Position numbers and translations under genes: made by a program
Notes under the pieces: generated by a model
Seen by the model: only the letters and a program-made list of their open reading frames with translations
The model's database searches: none
What the model was told of the DNA's origin: nothing
Assembly: GCA_045531955.1 (NCBI GenBank)
Contig: JAZSFC010000022.1
Coordinates: forward strand, 1 to 64,000
Direction of reading: 5' to 3'
Origin: SIG299 sp045531955
Lineage (GTDB): Bacteria > Bacillota > Clostridia > Lachnospirales > Lachnospiraceae
DNA length: 64,000 bases
In this document: in pieces, positions 26,953 to 34,683 of the stretch
How positions within the stretch are numbered: position 1 is the first letter of the stretch
Layout of the letters: each line of letters opens with the position of its first letter

Positions 26953-27636
26953 CTAACACAAAAACAAACTATGTTCTGCTATCTTCCTTACGTCTTGGCT
27001 CTTTTTTAACCATCTATACAAGGATTCCTCTAAACAATTTTCATCTACACACATACAAAATTCATTTAAATAACAGTATCGTTCTTCTATAGAAATATCA
27101 CATCTATTTATACTAAATACTTTTTCCAAAATATAATGCTCCAGAAAAATTACTGCTTCTTCTTCCAGTTCTTTATCTATTTTATTACGATATAGTTCTT
27201 CATATCGTCTAAAAATATAATCCATTTCAATATGCACTATTTCATGCGTCAAAATTGATATTGTTCTCTCCACTGGCTTATCATATTCTACATATATATA
27301 ATATATGTTCCCGACCTTTTGTGCAAAACCACTATATTTTGACAAATCTTCCCCTAAAATTTCTGTAGAAATCAAAACACACTTTATATCATCTAAAGAT
27401 ATATAATCTACCCCTTGTTTTTTCAGCCATTTTTGCAAAGCTTCATCATAATTGATTTTATCCAGCACATCAAGTATTTCTTTACTGCTTTCACGTTTAT
27501 CCGGTCTTCCATTACACTGTATTGCCACAAGCATCCGACGTGCAAATTCATTAAAACCGCTGTTTCTTCCTTGCAATATTTCAATATTATATTTAGCAAT
27601 ATTTTTTTCAATATTCTCACAAAAAACAAATTTCAT
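26953..27636 (-). CDS. HExxH metallopeptidase of the RiPP cluster
   Basis: 227 aa, start set by GGAGTGG before MKFVFCENI. A zinc-binding helix ISILTHEIVHIEMDY gives HEIVH, followed about 25 residues later by an acidic helix (KELEEEAVIFLEH) that could supply the third ligand, as in ImmA/IrrE-like peptidases. The protein is soluble, with no signal peptide. Placed between the precursor and exporter genes, it is the best candidate for leader cleavage. The family is not securely identified, and an immunity or regulator-degrading role is possible. Confidence 0.65.
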   Translation of the reverse strand: MKFVFCENIEKNIAKYNIEILQGRNSGFNEFARRMLVAIQCNGRPDKRESSKEILDVLDKINYDEALQKWLKKQGVDYISLDDIKCVLISTEILGEDLSKYSGFAQKVGNIYYIYVEYDKPVERTISILTHEIVHIEMDYIFRRYEELYRNKIDKELEEEAVIFLEHYILEKVFSINRCDISIEERYCYLNEFCMCVDENCLEESLYRWLKKSQDVRKIAEHSLFLC

Positions 27637-27659
27637 ACTTCCACTCCTAATAGAGTATT

Positions 27660-27690
27660 TTGGCACTGTTGCAGAATGCAACAGTGCCAA
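27660..27690 (-). promoter_or_regulatory. perfect 14-bp hairpin after the precursor gene
   Basis: TTGGCACTGTTGCA, a 3-nt loop, then TGCAACAGTGCCAA. It lies 23 nt past the precursor stop and before the protease ribosome binding site. No U-tract follows on the minus strand, so it is more likely an mRNA stabiliser or weak attenuator that keeps precursor expression above the downstream genes. Confidence 0.7.
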
Positions 27691-27713
27691 TGATACACAT
27701 CCTAATCAAACTA

Positions 27714-27842
27714 CTAAAAATCATCGAGACTGACATAATCTGGTGAATTGATATGTGTATTAGAATGAATATCAACGTGCTCTCCAAGCACTTCGCTGTT
27801 CTCAACAGCAAACAGTATTTCTCTAACTTCTAAATTTGTCAT
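27714..27842 (-). CDS. cysteine-free RiPP precursor peptide with tandem Hx(D/N)x core
   Basis: A 42-aa gene preceded by AAAGGAGGT at ideal spacing. The N-terminal half (MTNLEVREILFAVENSEVLG) looks like an acidic amphipathic leader. The C-terminal half carries HVDIHSNTHIN, three tandem units of His-x-(Asp/Asn)-x at residues 22-32, then SPDYVSLDDF. There are no Cys, Trp or Lys residues, which excludes thioether types. It starts 21 bp after the radical SAM gene and precedes the protease and exporter. I infer that it is the maturase substrate; each His-x-Asp/Asn fits the aromatic-X-X motif of three-residue cyclophane-forming enzymes. Confidence 0.8.
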   Translation of the reverse strand: MTNLEVREILFAVENSEVLGEHVDIHSNTHINSPDYVSLDDF

Positions 27843-27863
27843 AACTTTTACCTCCTTTCTGAA

Positions 27864-29228
27864 CTAATAATTGTATTGTAAGTAATTCATTACAGTCTCA
27901 TTATTCTCCCCTGCAAACCACATCAATTCATGCAATACATATTTGTTGAATTCACAAAATGTATTTTGAGTATGTACTATATTCTCTGCTTCCATCTCTT
28001 TACATGGACATGTATAACAAAATTTCTTCCATGGACACAGTTTGCATTCCTTAATTTCACAAGTTTTCCTTTTTTGAATTTCGTTTATCCAATTATTTTG
28101 ATTAATGTGACTTTGCAATTCCTCAACAGTCTCATTTACCGTTCCCAACTTTCCCTGCTGAATATAACAACTTTGCTGACATGCATATATATCTCCATTC
28201 GCAGTAAAATACAACTGATTTCTCCCCGAACCGCATGGTTCTTTATAACACATAAAAGGATTATACAGATACAGACTCATAAAATAATAGTGTAAATTGG
28301 CTTCATAATACTTTTTCCCATCCAACATTTTTTTGCAATACTCAACATACTCCCTCGCCAATTCTTTTAGTCCCACTTCTTCGTCAACACAATTACCTCG
28401 TCCCAATGTTCTCTTTAAATTAGTTCGGTACTGTTTGCACCCTGTATACTGTAATAATTCTATGGTATTTTCATACTGTCCTTTTTGACATATCACAGAT
28501 AAGGTAGAATATGGCACATGATACTGCTTTAAAACATTAATTGTATTTAATATAATTTCAAAAGTTTCATCGCCATTCGGAAAAACTCTCTTTTTATTGT
28601 ATTCCTGAGTTCCATCTAGGCTAATTCCAACTGAAAAATTATATTTCTTCAAAAAACTTGCCATCTCATCTGTCATAAGTGTTCCATTTGTTTGCATAGT
28701 AAAACGTACTTTTTTATCTCTTTCATTCGCTAACTCAATTATTCTTGGAACGGCATTTTTTATCATTGCAAAATTTAATGTGGCTTCTCCTCCATTAAAT
28801 TCTATATTTACAGTGTCTGCACATTTTTCTAAGTTCATAAATAAATCCACTGCTTTCAATGCAGTTTCTATTGTCATATTACAACCTTTCACCTGTGCAT
28901 CTTCAAAACAATATTTACACTGCATATTGCACTTCTCTGATGTTTCAAAAATCAGCAAACGAAATTTGTCATCCACCTCTGTAGGCATATTTATTTCATC
29001 TAACATTTTATCCTTTAATAAAGTTTCATATACTTTCCGTGTTTTGGAAAGGATAACCCCCCCTTCATTTTGTATCATATCAAAAAGTTCATTATATTCC
29101 TCATCAATCTTCCATACACCAGTGTCTATATTTAATACTAACGTTTTATTATTTCGCTGTTCAATATAAAAATGGTATTCTTTTTCCTCACCCTCAATAC
29201 AAAGCGTAGTATAGTTTGTATCCAACAT
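27864..29228 (-). CDS. radical SAM/SPASM peptide maturase
   Basis: 454 aa. The first 85 residues could be a peptide-recognition region. The radical SAM cluster motif is C100-x3-C104-x2-C107 (SEKCNMQCKYCFE), followed by NIEFNGGEATLNF (the GGE SAM motif). The C-terminal SPASM region has many cysteines (CYKEPCGSGRN, GDIYACQQSCY, CEIKECKLCPWKKFCYTCPC) for auxiliary Fe-S clusters. Such enzymes install C-C, C-O or C-S bonds, or epimerise residues, in precursor peptides. It is first in the operon after a TATAAT promoter and the 29290-29344 palindrome. Its partner is the 42-aa peptide immediately downstream. Confidence 0.9.
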   Translation of the reverse strand: MLDTNYTTLCIEGEEKEYHFYIEQRNNKTLVLNIDTGVWKIDEEYNELFDMIQNEGGVILSKTRKVYETLLKDKMLDEINMPTEVDDKFRLLIFETSEKCNMQCKYCFEDAQVKGCNMTIETALKAVDLFMNLEKCADTVNIEFNGGEATLNFAMIKNAVPRIIELANERDKKVRFTMQTNGTLMTDEMASFLKKYNFSVGISLDGTQEYNKKRVFPNGDETFEIILNTINVLKQYHVPYSTLSVICQKGQYENTIELLQYTGCKQYRTNLKRTLGRGNCVDEEVGLKELAREYVEYCKKMLDGKKYYEANLHYYFMSLYLYNPFMCYKEPCGSGRNQLYFTANGDIYACQQSCYIQQGKLGTVNETVEELQSHINQNNWINEIQKRKTCEIKECKLCPWKKFCYTCPCKEMEAENIVHTQNTFCEFNKYVLHELMWFAGENNETVMNYLQYNY

Positions 29229-29264
29229 AAATCTTCTCTCTTTCTTAATTCATTTGACACTCTA

Positions 29265-29293
29265 ATTATAGCGAATGGACTTTTCTTTTCCTA
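29265..29293 (-). promoter_or_regulatory. promoter of the maturase operon
   Basis: Minus strand TATAAT at 29270-29265. The -35 position (29293-29288, TAGGAA) is poor and overlaps the edge of a large palindrome, as expected for an activator-dependent promoter. The predicted leader is about 30 nt. Confidence 0.6.
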
Positions 29294-29344
29294 TAACAAC
29301 ACAGGGACAAATTTCGTCGAAATTTGTCCCTGTTTTGTTATAGG
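29290..29344. promoter_or_regulatory. 55-nt palindrome, candidate operator of the RiPP locus
   Basis: Two 27-nt arms beginning CCTATAACAA are separated by one base and differ at a single position; the centre reads AAATTTCGTCGAAATTT. It abuts the -35 region of the maturase promoter and lies about 70 bp before the secreted-peptide gene on the other strand. It could be an activator binding site. On the plus strand CTTTTTCTTT follows, so it may instead or also terminate plus-strand transcripts. Confidence 0.6.
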
Positions 29345-29416
29345 CTTTTTCTTTCAAATCCACTACGTTTAAAGTAGCGGCAAACGCAATACTATTTATT
29401 TTAGGAGGGTACTCTC

Positions 29417-29578
29417 ATGAAAAAAACTTTAAAATCACTCACTGTATTTTTATTACTCTTTACATTTCTTAGCGCCAGAACTCCGATTCATCCACCATTT
29501 TCATCAAACGCAGGCTTCGGAATCGAACTTTGTTCTGACGATGACGAAAATGGATATGAAATTATCTCATTAGAATAA
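29417..29578 (+). CDS. 53-aa secreted peptide, candidate signalling pheromone
   Basis: The only plus-strand gene in the cluster, with a strong TTAGGAGGG site. Residues 1-20 (MKKTLKSLTVFLLLFTFLSA) form a classical Sec signal: KK, a hydrophobic core and a small-residue cleavage site. The mature part begins RTPIHPPFSSNAGFG and is acidic toward the C-terminus (CSDDDEN), with one cysteine. It ends 2 bp before the stop of a TPR-type regulator gene on the opposite strand. Small exported pre-peptides beside TPR regulators are the hallmark of peptide-pheromone systems; here this is inference. Confidence 0.7.
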   Translation: MKKTLKSLTVFLLLFTFLSARTPIHPPFSSNAGFGIELCSDDDENGYEIISLE

Positions 29579-29580
29579 TT

Positions 29581-30513
29581 TCACATCCATTCCTCTGGAT
29601 AACACTCCTTTATACGCTTTTCATACAACAGCTTTGGTTGATACCATGCCTTATTAATATAATACGCTTTTAAGAGACATTCCTTGCAGCGAGCCTCCTC
29701 CTGTTCTGTTAATGTCTCTTTTTTCTTTAACATCCAGTAACTCCAAAAAATACTATAATATACTTCTGCCAAATAGCGTTTTTCGTTCCTCTGCTCGCAT
29801 AATTCAAGTGTTTTCTCATCCATCGCAATTGCCTCCCGGTAATATCCTGTATTCCCAAGTACATCACTGATACGCCACCTCACACATATTTCATATGCGG
29901 CAGTAAATTCTGTCTCCATATATCCCATTTCCAAATCGACCAGCAATTGTTCCAACAGATATTTCTGCTGCTTATAATCTTTTTTCTCCCGGATCACTTC
30001 TACTATCCCGAGCAGCATTTGCCATTCTCGCTCATGAAACGGCCATTTTTTCTGCATCATTCCCTCAAAAACCAGTTCACCATAAGTAATTCCTGTTCGC
30101 ATTGCAGTTTCATAATCAGTTTTGCTTAAGACTCCGGTATTGTAATGAAATTTCGCTTTCACATAGTCAAGATACTGTCGGTTCCTTTTTACATTGCAAT
30201 CCAGTTTTGACTCCAATTCATCAATCAGCAATTCTGCTCTTTCATAATCTTTTTTCAAAAAAGCATTTGATATTTCATTCGTCAACCGTAACACCCTAAT
30301 ATCTCTTGTTTTCAGCACCCCACGTCTGGTGCTTTCTTCTTCACCCATTACCCTACTCAAACAACGATACGTCTTTTCCTTTACCCGGACTTCCCCTTTT
30401 TCCAGTCGGTATACCGTCATAAAGGAAGGACCTTCCACATCATATTCAAATCGACTATGTTCCATTGCTTCCCTACGCATTTTTAGCACCTGGCTTAATC
30501 TGTAATATGCCAC
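29581..30513 (-). CDS. TPR-type transcriptional regulator, second copy
   Basis: 310 aa. A GTG start at 30513 is chosen because GAGGAGG precedes it by 7 bp; it overlaps the upstream gene by 19 nt. The N-terminal 60 residues are a helix-rich, HTH-like region (YYRLSQVLKMRREAME, then FMTVYRLEKGEVRVKEKTYR). The remainder is helical repeats (FLKKDYERAELLIDELESKL, YYREAIAMDEKTLELCEQ) typical of TPR peptide-sensing domains. It is similar in plan to the 309-aa neighbour and probably controls the RiPP genes and the 53-aa peptide. Confidence 0.7.
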   Translation of the reverse strand: MAYYRLSQVLKMRREAMEHSRFEYDVEGPSFMTVYRLEKGEVRVKEKTYRCLSRVMGEEESTRRGVLKTRDIRVLRLTNEISNAFLKKDYERAELLIDELESKLDCNVKRNRQYLDYVKAKFHYNTGVLSKTDYETAMRTGITYGELVFEGMMQKKWPFHEREWQMLLGIVEVIREKKDYKQQKYLLEQLLVDLEMGYMETEFTAAYEICVRWRISDVLGNTGYYREAIAMDEKTLELCEQRNEKRYLAEVYYSIFWSYWMLKKKETLTEQEEARCKECLLKAYYINKAWYQPKLLYEKRIKECYPEEWM

Positions 30514-31424
30514 AAAAACTCCTCCTCGCACTGTTTCTTCATTTTTTCCACAACTTCCTTTTCTCCAAATGCCATTCCTACATAAAATGCCATTTTACAT
30601 TGTTGAAACAATTCTTTTTCATCTTCCTGCCCATGATTTAACCTCATACCTGCCATAGCCTCTGTAAAATAAAATTCTGAGAGATGAAAAGATTTGCCCC
30701 CTCGTTTCAACCACCAAATGACTTTCCGACACAACTCTCGACATAACACATACTGCTCCGTTTCAAACAACATACACACACACTGATATGCTGCTTCAAA
30801 ATATACCTCTGCATAAATCTGCACAGATAAAAACATTTTCTCAACTCGTTCTAAAAATACCACATATTCCTGCATTGAAAACGGATTATCACATGTTCGA
30901 TAGAAAAGATACAGCAAAAGCTCATCTTCTGCAATAACTCCATTTCCCTTCAAACGAATTTCTAATTCATGCACAGGCATCGTTAGCTCTAAGGCTTCCA
31001 AAAAAGCTTTCCCGCAATCCTTCTGTCCTGTTTTTAAACCTAATTCTGCACGTTTCGCCAGCACATACTGTGTATGAAGTTCTGTCTTTGGCGCTTTCTC
31101 TTCATATTCCTTCAATAAGCATTCTACCTTTTCCCATGCCTTTTTATGTAACTGCACATCAATCTCATGGCGGCATTCCTTCTGCCAAAACTGTTCATCA
31201 TCCAGCATAATATCAATCAGCTTATATTGCACATGCAATCTGGAAAATAATCGTTCCGATAACAATTCGTCCATAACGACCTCACCATTTTCCAGCTGAA
31301 AATATTTTTTCTTTGTACACAGTCCCTGGTATAATACCTCTTGTTTAATACCTTTCTCTATTCTTAATTCACGAATTAGTTCGCTAATTTCCATTCCTTC
31401 TAAACCAATTGTTTCATTTCTCAT
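30495..31424 (-). CDS. HTH-TPR transcriptional regulator, first copy
   Basis: 309 aa. The N-terminal HTH of the XRE type is visible (ISELIRELRIEKGIKQEVLY, then KYFQLENGEVVMDELLSERL). Helical repeats follow (AWEKVECLLKEYEEKAPKTE, YFEAAYQCVCMLFETEQYVL) like the peptide-binding TPR region of RRNPP-type regulators. It has its own promoter at 31464-31492 and is translationally coupled to the second regulator. The two together may form a heteromeric switch reading the 53-aa peptide. The HTH is diverged, so the family call is moderate. Confidence 0.72.
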   Translation of the reverse strand: MRNETIGLEGMEISELIRELRIEKGIKQEVLYQGLCTKKKYFQLENGEVVMDELLSERLFSRLHVQYKLIDIMLDDEQFWQKECRHEIDVQLHKKAWEKVECLLKEYEEKAPKTELHTQYVLAKRAELGLKTGQKDCGKAFLEALELTMPVHELEIRLKGNGVIAEDELLLYLFYRTCDNPFSMQEYVVFLERVEKMFLSVQIYAEVYFEAAYQCVCMLFETEQYVLCRELCRKVIWWLKRGGKSFHLSEFYFTEAMAGMRLNHGQEDEKELFQQCKMAFYVGMAFGEKEVVEKMKKQCEEEFLWHITD

Positions 31425-31463
31425 TTGCTGCTACACCTTTTATTTCTATTATTTTACAATTAC

Positions 31464-31492
31464 ATTTTATCCCATTTCCTTTATTTTGTCTA
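31464..31492 (-). promoter_or_regulatory. promoter of the two TPR regulators
   Basis: Minus strand TAGACA (31492-31487), a 17-bp spacer and TAAAAT (31469-31464), 40 bp before the regulator ATG. Confidence 0.6.
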
Positions 31493-31522
31493 TAAATCCA
31501 CCACATATTCTACACAAAAATA

Positions 31523-31562
31523 CACCCTATACAGCAGATTCTAATATCTGCCATATAAGGTG
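31523..31562 (-). terminator. terminator of the esterase-GH43 operon
   Basis: CACCTTATATGGCAGAT pairs with ATCTGCTGTATAGGGTG on the minus strand, followed by TATTTTTG, 18 nt after the GH43 stop. Confidence 0.8.
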
Positions 31563-31579
31563 CATTCTGACCTATTATT

Positions 31580-33235
31580 TTACTTTTCAAATTTCCAACT
31601 CATTACTCTGTAACCGTCACCGCAGAAAATAAAGTACAAATCATGTACTCCGGTTACGTCCGTATCCAGTGCTGCTGTAAATGCCTCATATTCCACGCCG
31701 GTCAATCTGTCTACGTTCAAATAACCCACAATATCTCCGTCCAAACTGTCCACACGGATTTGCACGGCACCTTCGCCGCCACCGGCCACTTTCAGCATAG
31801 CAGTAATGCTGGTTGGAGAAGTCGCGCCAAAATCGACACCTCTTACCTTTACAAAAGCCCCCTCGTCCATATTGGCAAGTGCCATGGCACCGGCGCCATA
31901 GAAAGTTGCAATCGCATCTGCTGCCGTTGTATTCACACCACCTTGTACCGCAATCATTGTTGCGCTGTTCTCGATATATGGATCAACAAAGCTAAGCTGC
32001 TCTCTTCCCTTTGTTGTCTGCTTAATAATACCGATGGTGCCGTCCTCCTGCATGGTAAACTCATCCACATGAGTCACACGGTAACCCTTATCGATTCCCA
32101 TGCTCTTTTCCAACGTGCGGGCATGATAGGTAATATACCAACGGTCATTAAAGCTAAATACACAGTGATGATTATTTCCGTACAAGCCACAGTACTTACC
32201 CGGATTTTCTAAAATAACTTCCTTGAACACAAACGGTCCCATTGGGCTGTCACTGACCATGCTGACAATTTCCGCATTATGGAACCCGTAGGTTGCAGTT
32301 CCTTGCGCATCTACATTCCAGTTGGTGCAATAAGTGTAATAGTACTTATCCTGATATTTATGGATACCGGAGTCTTCAAACAGATATGGTGCATCCACCT
32401 TTACCGGATCCCCGGCAAGACTGATCATATCATCGCCTAACTTCACCACTCTTGCATTGCCCGGGTCTGCCGCTTTTCCTTCCGGTACACCGCCGCCAAA
32501 ATATAAATAACCGGTACCGTCATCATCCACCAATACTGCCGGGTCAAAGAGCCAGGTAATATCACCGCAGTTTGGCACACTCCGGTCTATCAGCGCACCA
32601 CCAATCGGATCCTTGAACGGTCCCGTCGGACTATCCGCCACTAATACACCGATTCCTCTTGCAGAATCTGCAAAGTACAGGAAAAACTTATCCTGGCCGT
32701 CAATAGTTTTCCATGCTGCTGCCGGAGCCCAGGAATTTCCCGCCCAGGTTGCTGCTCCCTTGGAACCTGCAACCTTGATAGCACCGTGGTCCGTAAAGTT
32801 TACCATATCTTTCGTAGAAACCACCCGGATTGTATTGATTTTTCCGTAAGAGTTTTCCTTTAACTGCGCTTTGTTGTCATATTCAAATACATCTGCAGTC
32901 ATATAAAAGTAAACCGTATCTCCGTACACCATGGCATACGGATCCGCGCCAAAGCACTGGGTAATAATCGGATTGGTATCCTCCAATCCCTTGTATGCCT
33001 TTACAGGTTTTACATTTTCAAACCAGGTTTCTGCAGGTTTTACTGTAGGTGTTGGTGTAGCGGTCGGTGCCACAGTCTCCGTCGGAGTTTCCGTTGCAGT
33101 TGCCGCAGGTGCCTCTGTAGCAGGTGCCTCCGTTACCGTTGCCGGAATATTCTCCGGATTATCCTCTGCTTTACCGCAAGCTGCAAAGCTCAGACTCAAA
33201 CAGATTCCTAATAATACTAAAATTTTACGATACAT
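31580..33235 (-). CDS. GH43 family glycosidase lipoprotein with C-terminal CBM6-like domain
   Basis: 551 aa. A lipoprotein signal ends at LSFAAC (Cys20), then a Thr/Pro/Ala-rich linker reaches about residue 70. The five-bladed GH43 domain follows: GADPYAMVYGD with the general base Asp, TWLFDPAVLVDDDGTGYLYF and FEDSGIHKYQDKYYYTY with the catalytic Glu region. Residues about 415-550 resemble a CBM6 module. The enzyme is anchored outside the membrane and likely removes arabinose or xylose from arabinoxylan oligosaccharides. It starts 25 bp after the esterase gene. GH43 substrate specificity cannot be read with certainty. Confidence 0.88.
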   Translation of the reverse strand: MYRKILVLLGICLSLSFAACGKAEDNPENIPATVTEAPATEAPAATATETPTETVAPTATPTPTVKPAETWFENVKPVKAYKGLEDTNPIITQCFGADPYAMVYGDTVYFYMTADVFEYDNKAQLKENSYGKINTIRVVSTKDMVNFTDHGAIKVAGSKGAATWAGNSWAPAAAWKTIDGQDKFFLYFADSARGIGVLVADSPTGPFKDPIGGALIDRSVPNCGDITWLFDPAVLVDDDGTGYLYFGGGVPEGKAADPGNARVVKLGDDMISLAGDPVKVDAPYLFEDSGIHKYQDKYYYTYCTNWNVDAQGTATYGFHNAEIVSMVSDSPMGPFVFKEVILENPGKYCGLYGNNHHCVFSFNDRWYITYHARTLEKSMGIDKGYRVTHVDEFTMQEDGTIGIIKQTTKGREQLSFVDPYIENSATMIAVQGGVNTTAADAIATFYGAGAMALANMDEGAFVKVRGVDFGATSPTSITAMLKVAGGGEGAVQIRVDSLDGDIVGYLNVDRLTGVEYEAFTAALDTDVTGVHDLYFIFCGDGYRVMSWKFEK

Positions 33236-33260
33236 CGTTTTCTCCCTTCTCCTCTATCGC

Positions 33261-34337
33261 TTATTTTTTATTCCATCGAATCAGGAAATTATATATGCCA
33301 CTCTTAATCGCATTGCAATCATGATCCGCATCCGGAACCTCATACCAAAGATGCTCCACGCCATTAGTTGTCATAATCTTATGATAACTTTCCGGGAATT
33401 TTCCAACCACGCCGTCTTTCGTGCCACAGCAAATCATTAAAAATTCCGGAAGAATATCGTCCTCCTCATACTTCACATCTGCTTCCTGCATCTGGCCCAC
33501 ATGAGTCATAAAATTATCCTTTCCCGGAACCAGACCCGGTGCCGGTGCAATAGCACCGATGTAACCAAATAAATCCGGTCTGGAAAGACCAATAAATAAG
33601 GTTTCACGACCACCCATGGAAAACCCTAAAATCCCACGATTTTCCCGGTCGGTATGTACGGAATACTTTGCTTCAATGACAGGAATCAGGTCATTGACTA
33701 AATCATTAATGAAATTGTCGTACGGAAGCACTGCCTCTGCCGAAAAGCCCGGTTGCTGGTCCGGGTCCGTCTTGGCATACATATTCGGGAACACCACAAT
33801 CATATCCTTTGTGCGCTCCTCCGCCGCCAAATTCCCCACAATTTCTGTTACTTTATTGTTATTATCGTGAATCAGGCTGTTTTCGTCTCCGAAAATACCA
33901 TGCAGGAAATATAACACCGCATACTTTTTTTTAGAGCTGTAATCTGCCGGAAGAAGCACATTGGCACCTCTTTTCAATCCGGTAGTCACAGAATCATACG
34001 TAATATGTTCTACGGTTCCGTATTGTACTCCCATCTGTTTGATGCAAAGCTCGCTTGGGCAAGTCGTTTGCGTTACTGTTTTTTTATCTGCCATTTCATA
34101 TTCCTCCTCCGGTTTTGCTGTAGGCATTGGTGTTGCGGTGGCTGTTGGTTTTGGTGTGGACGTAGGCTCCGGTGTCGGCGTAACAGTCGGAACCGCTGTC
34201 GGAGTAACCTCCTCTGTAATCACCGGTTCTGCCGTTGGTGCCGTCGTTAATATCTGCCCGGAATCCTCCGGCTCACTACAGGCACCCAAAGCAAACAGAC
34301 ACATCGCAAGCAACAACACTGCTTTATATCGTCTCAT
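33261..34337 (-). CDS. CE1-type esterase lipoprotein (feruloyl/acetyl-xylan esterase-like)
   Basis: 358 aa. Lipobox ALGAC (Cys20), then a Pro/Thr linker to about residue 80. The alpha/beta hydrolase domain contains YAVLYFLHGIFGDENSLIHD, the nucleophile elbow GFSMGGRET and the C-terminal His in PDADHDCNAIKSG. This is the pattern of family 1 carbohydrate esterases, which remove ferulate or acetate decorations from xylan. Co-transcription with the GH43 lipoprotein gene (25 bp gap) supports a hemicellulose side-chain role. The ribosome binding site is GGGGG before ATG. Confidence 0.85.
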   Translation of the reverse strand: MRRYKAVLLLAMCLFALGACSEPEDSGQILTTAPTAEPVITEEVTPTAVPTVTPTPEPTSTPKPTATATPMPTAKPEEEYEMADKKTVTQTTCPSELCIKQMGVQYGTVEHITYDSVTTGLKRGANVLLPADYSSKKKYAVLYFLHGIFGDENSLIHDNNNKVTEIVGNLAAEERTKDMIVVFPNMYAKTDPDQQPGFSAEAVLPYDNFINDLVNDLIPVIEAKYSVHTDRENRGILGFSMGGRETLFIGLSRPDLFGYIGAIAPAPGLVPGKDNFMTHVGQMQEADVKYEEDDILPEFLMICCGTKDGVVGKFPESYHKIMTTNGVEHLWYEVPDADHDCNAIKSGIYNFLIRWNKK

Positions 34338-34484
34338 AGTATCCCCCTTTGTTGCTTTATCTTCTTAAAGTCTATCATAAAACACCATGTTTCACTTCCC
34401 AAAGGTTGCGATATTCTTTGCATTTGAGGGCAACTGACAACACCACACTCACTCCAGAGTAAAACAACCGTATTTAATAAACAA

Positions 34485-34679
34485 AAGGCTTGTGAAAACA
34501 TATACCTGCTTTTAGGAATTTCAATATCCAAGTGTCCGACCTCTCAGCTGACTGACGTACGATTTCTGCGAACATGCAAACTCGTTTGTAATGTTCGACA
34601 GAAACGGACGGCTGTCAGAGGAGGCAGGCGAACACGGATATTGAAACTCCTAAAAGCTTTTTATGTTCTCACAAGCCTT
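34485..34679. repeat. short imperfect palindrome, element 4
   Basis: A 195-bp inverted repeat starting 5 bp past the potCD stop. The ends AAGGCTTGTGAAAACATA and TATGTTCTCACAAGCCTT pair. Then CTTTTAGGA/TCCTAAAAG and TTTCAATATCC/GGATATTGAAA pair. An inner stem CCTCT/AGAGG and an apical stem with AACATGCAAAC and GTTTGTAATGTT complete a branched fold. The rightmost sequence is shared with element 5. It may serve as the 3' end structure of the pot mRNA, but no U-tract follows. Confidence 0.8.
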
Positions 34680-34683
34680 CGCT

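Noticed and set aside
27714..29228. Sactipeptide, ranthipeptide or SCIFF-type locus
   Set aside because: The precursor has no cysteine, so thioether chemistry is impossible.
27714..29228. Epipeptide (YydF-type) locus
   Set aside because: The precursor lacks the YydF core, and the exporter is a single fused protein. Epimerisation cannot be fully excluded, but the tandem His-x-(D/N) pattern favours crosslinking.
25307..31424. Integrase, transposase or att sites bounding the RiPP locus
   Set aside because: No recombinase gene or direct repeats were found at the borders. Its AT-rich composition hints at transfer, but the mechanism cannot be shown.
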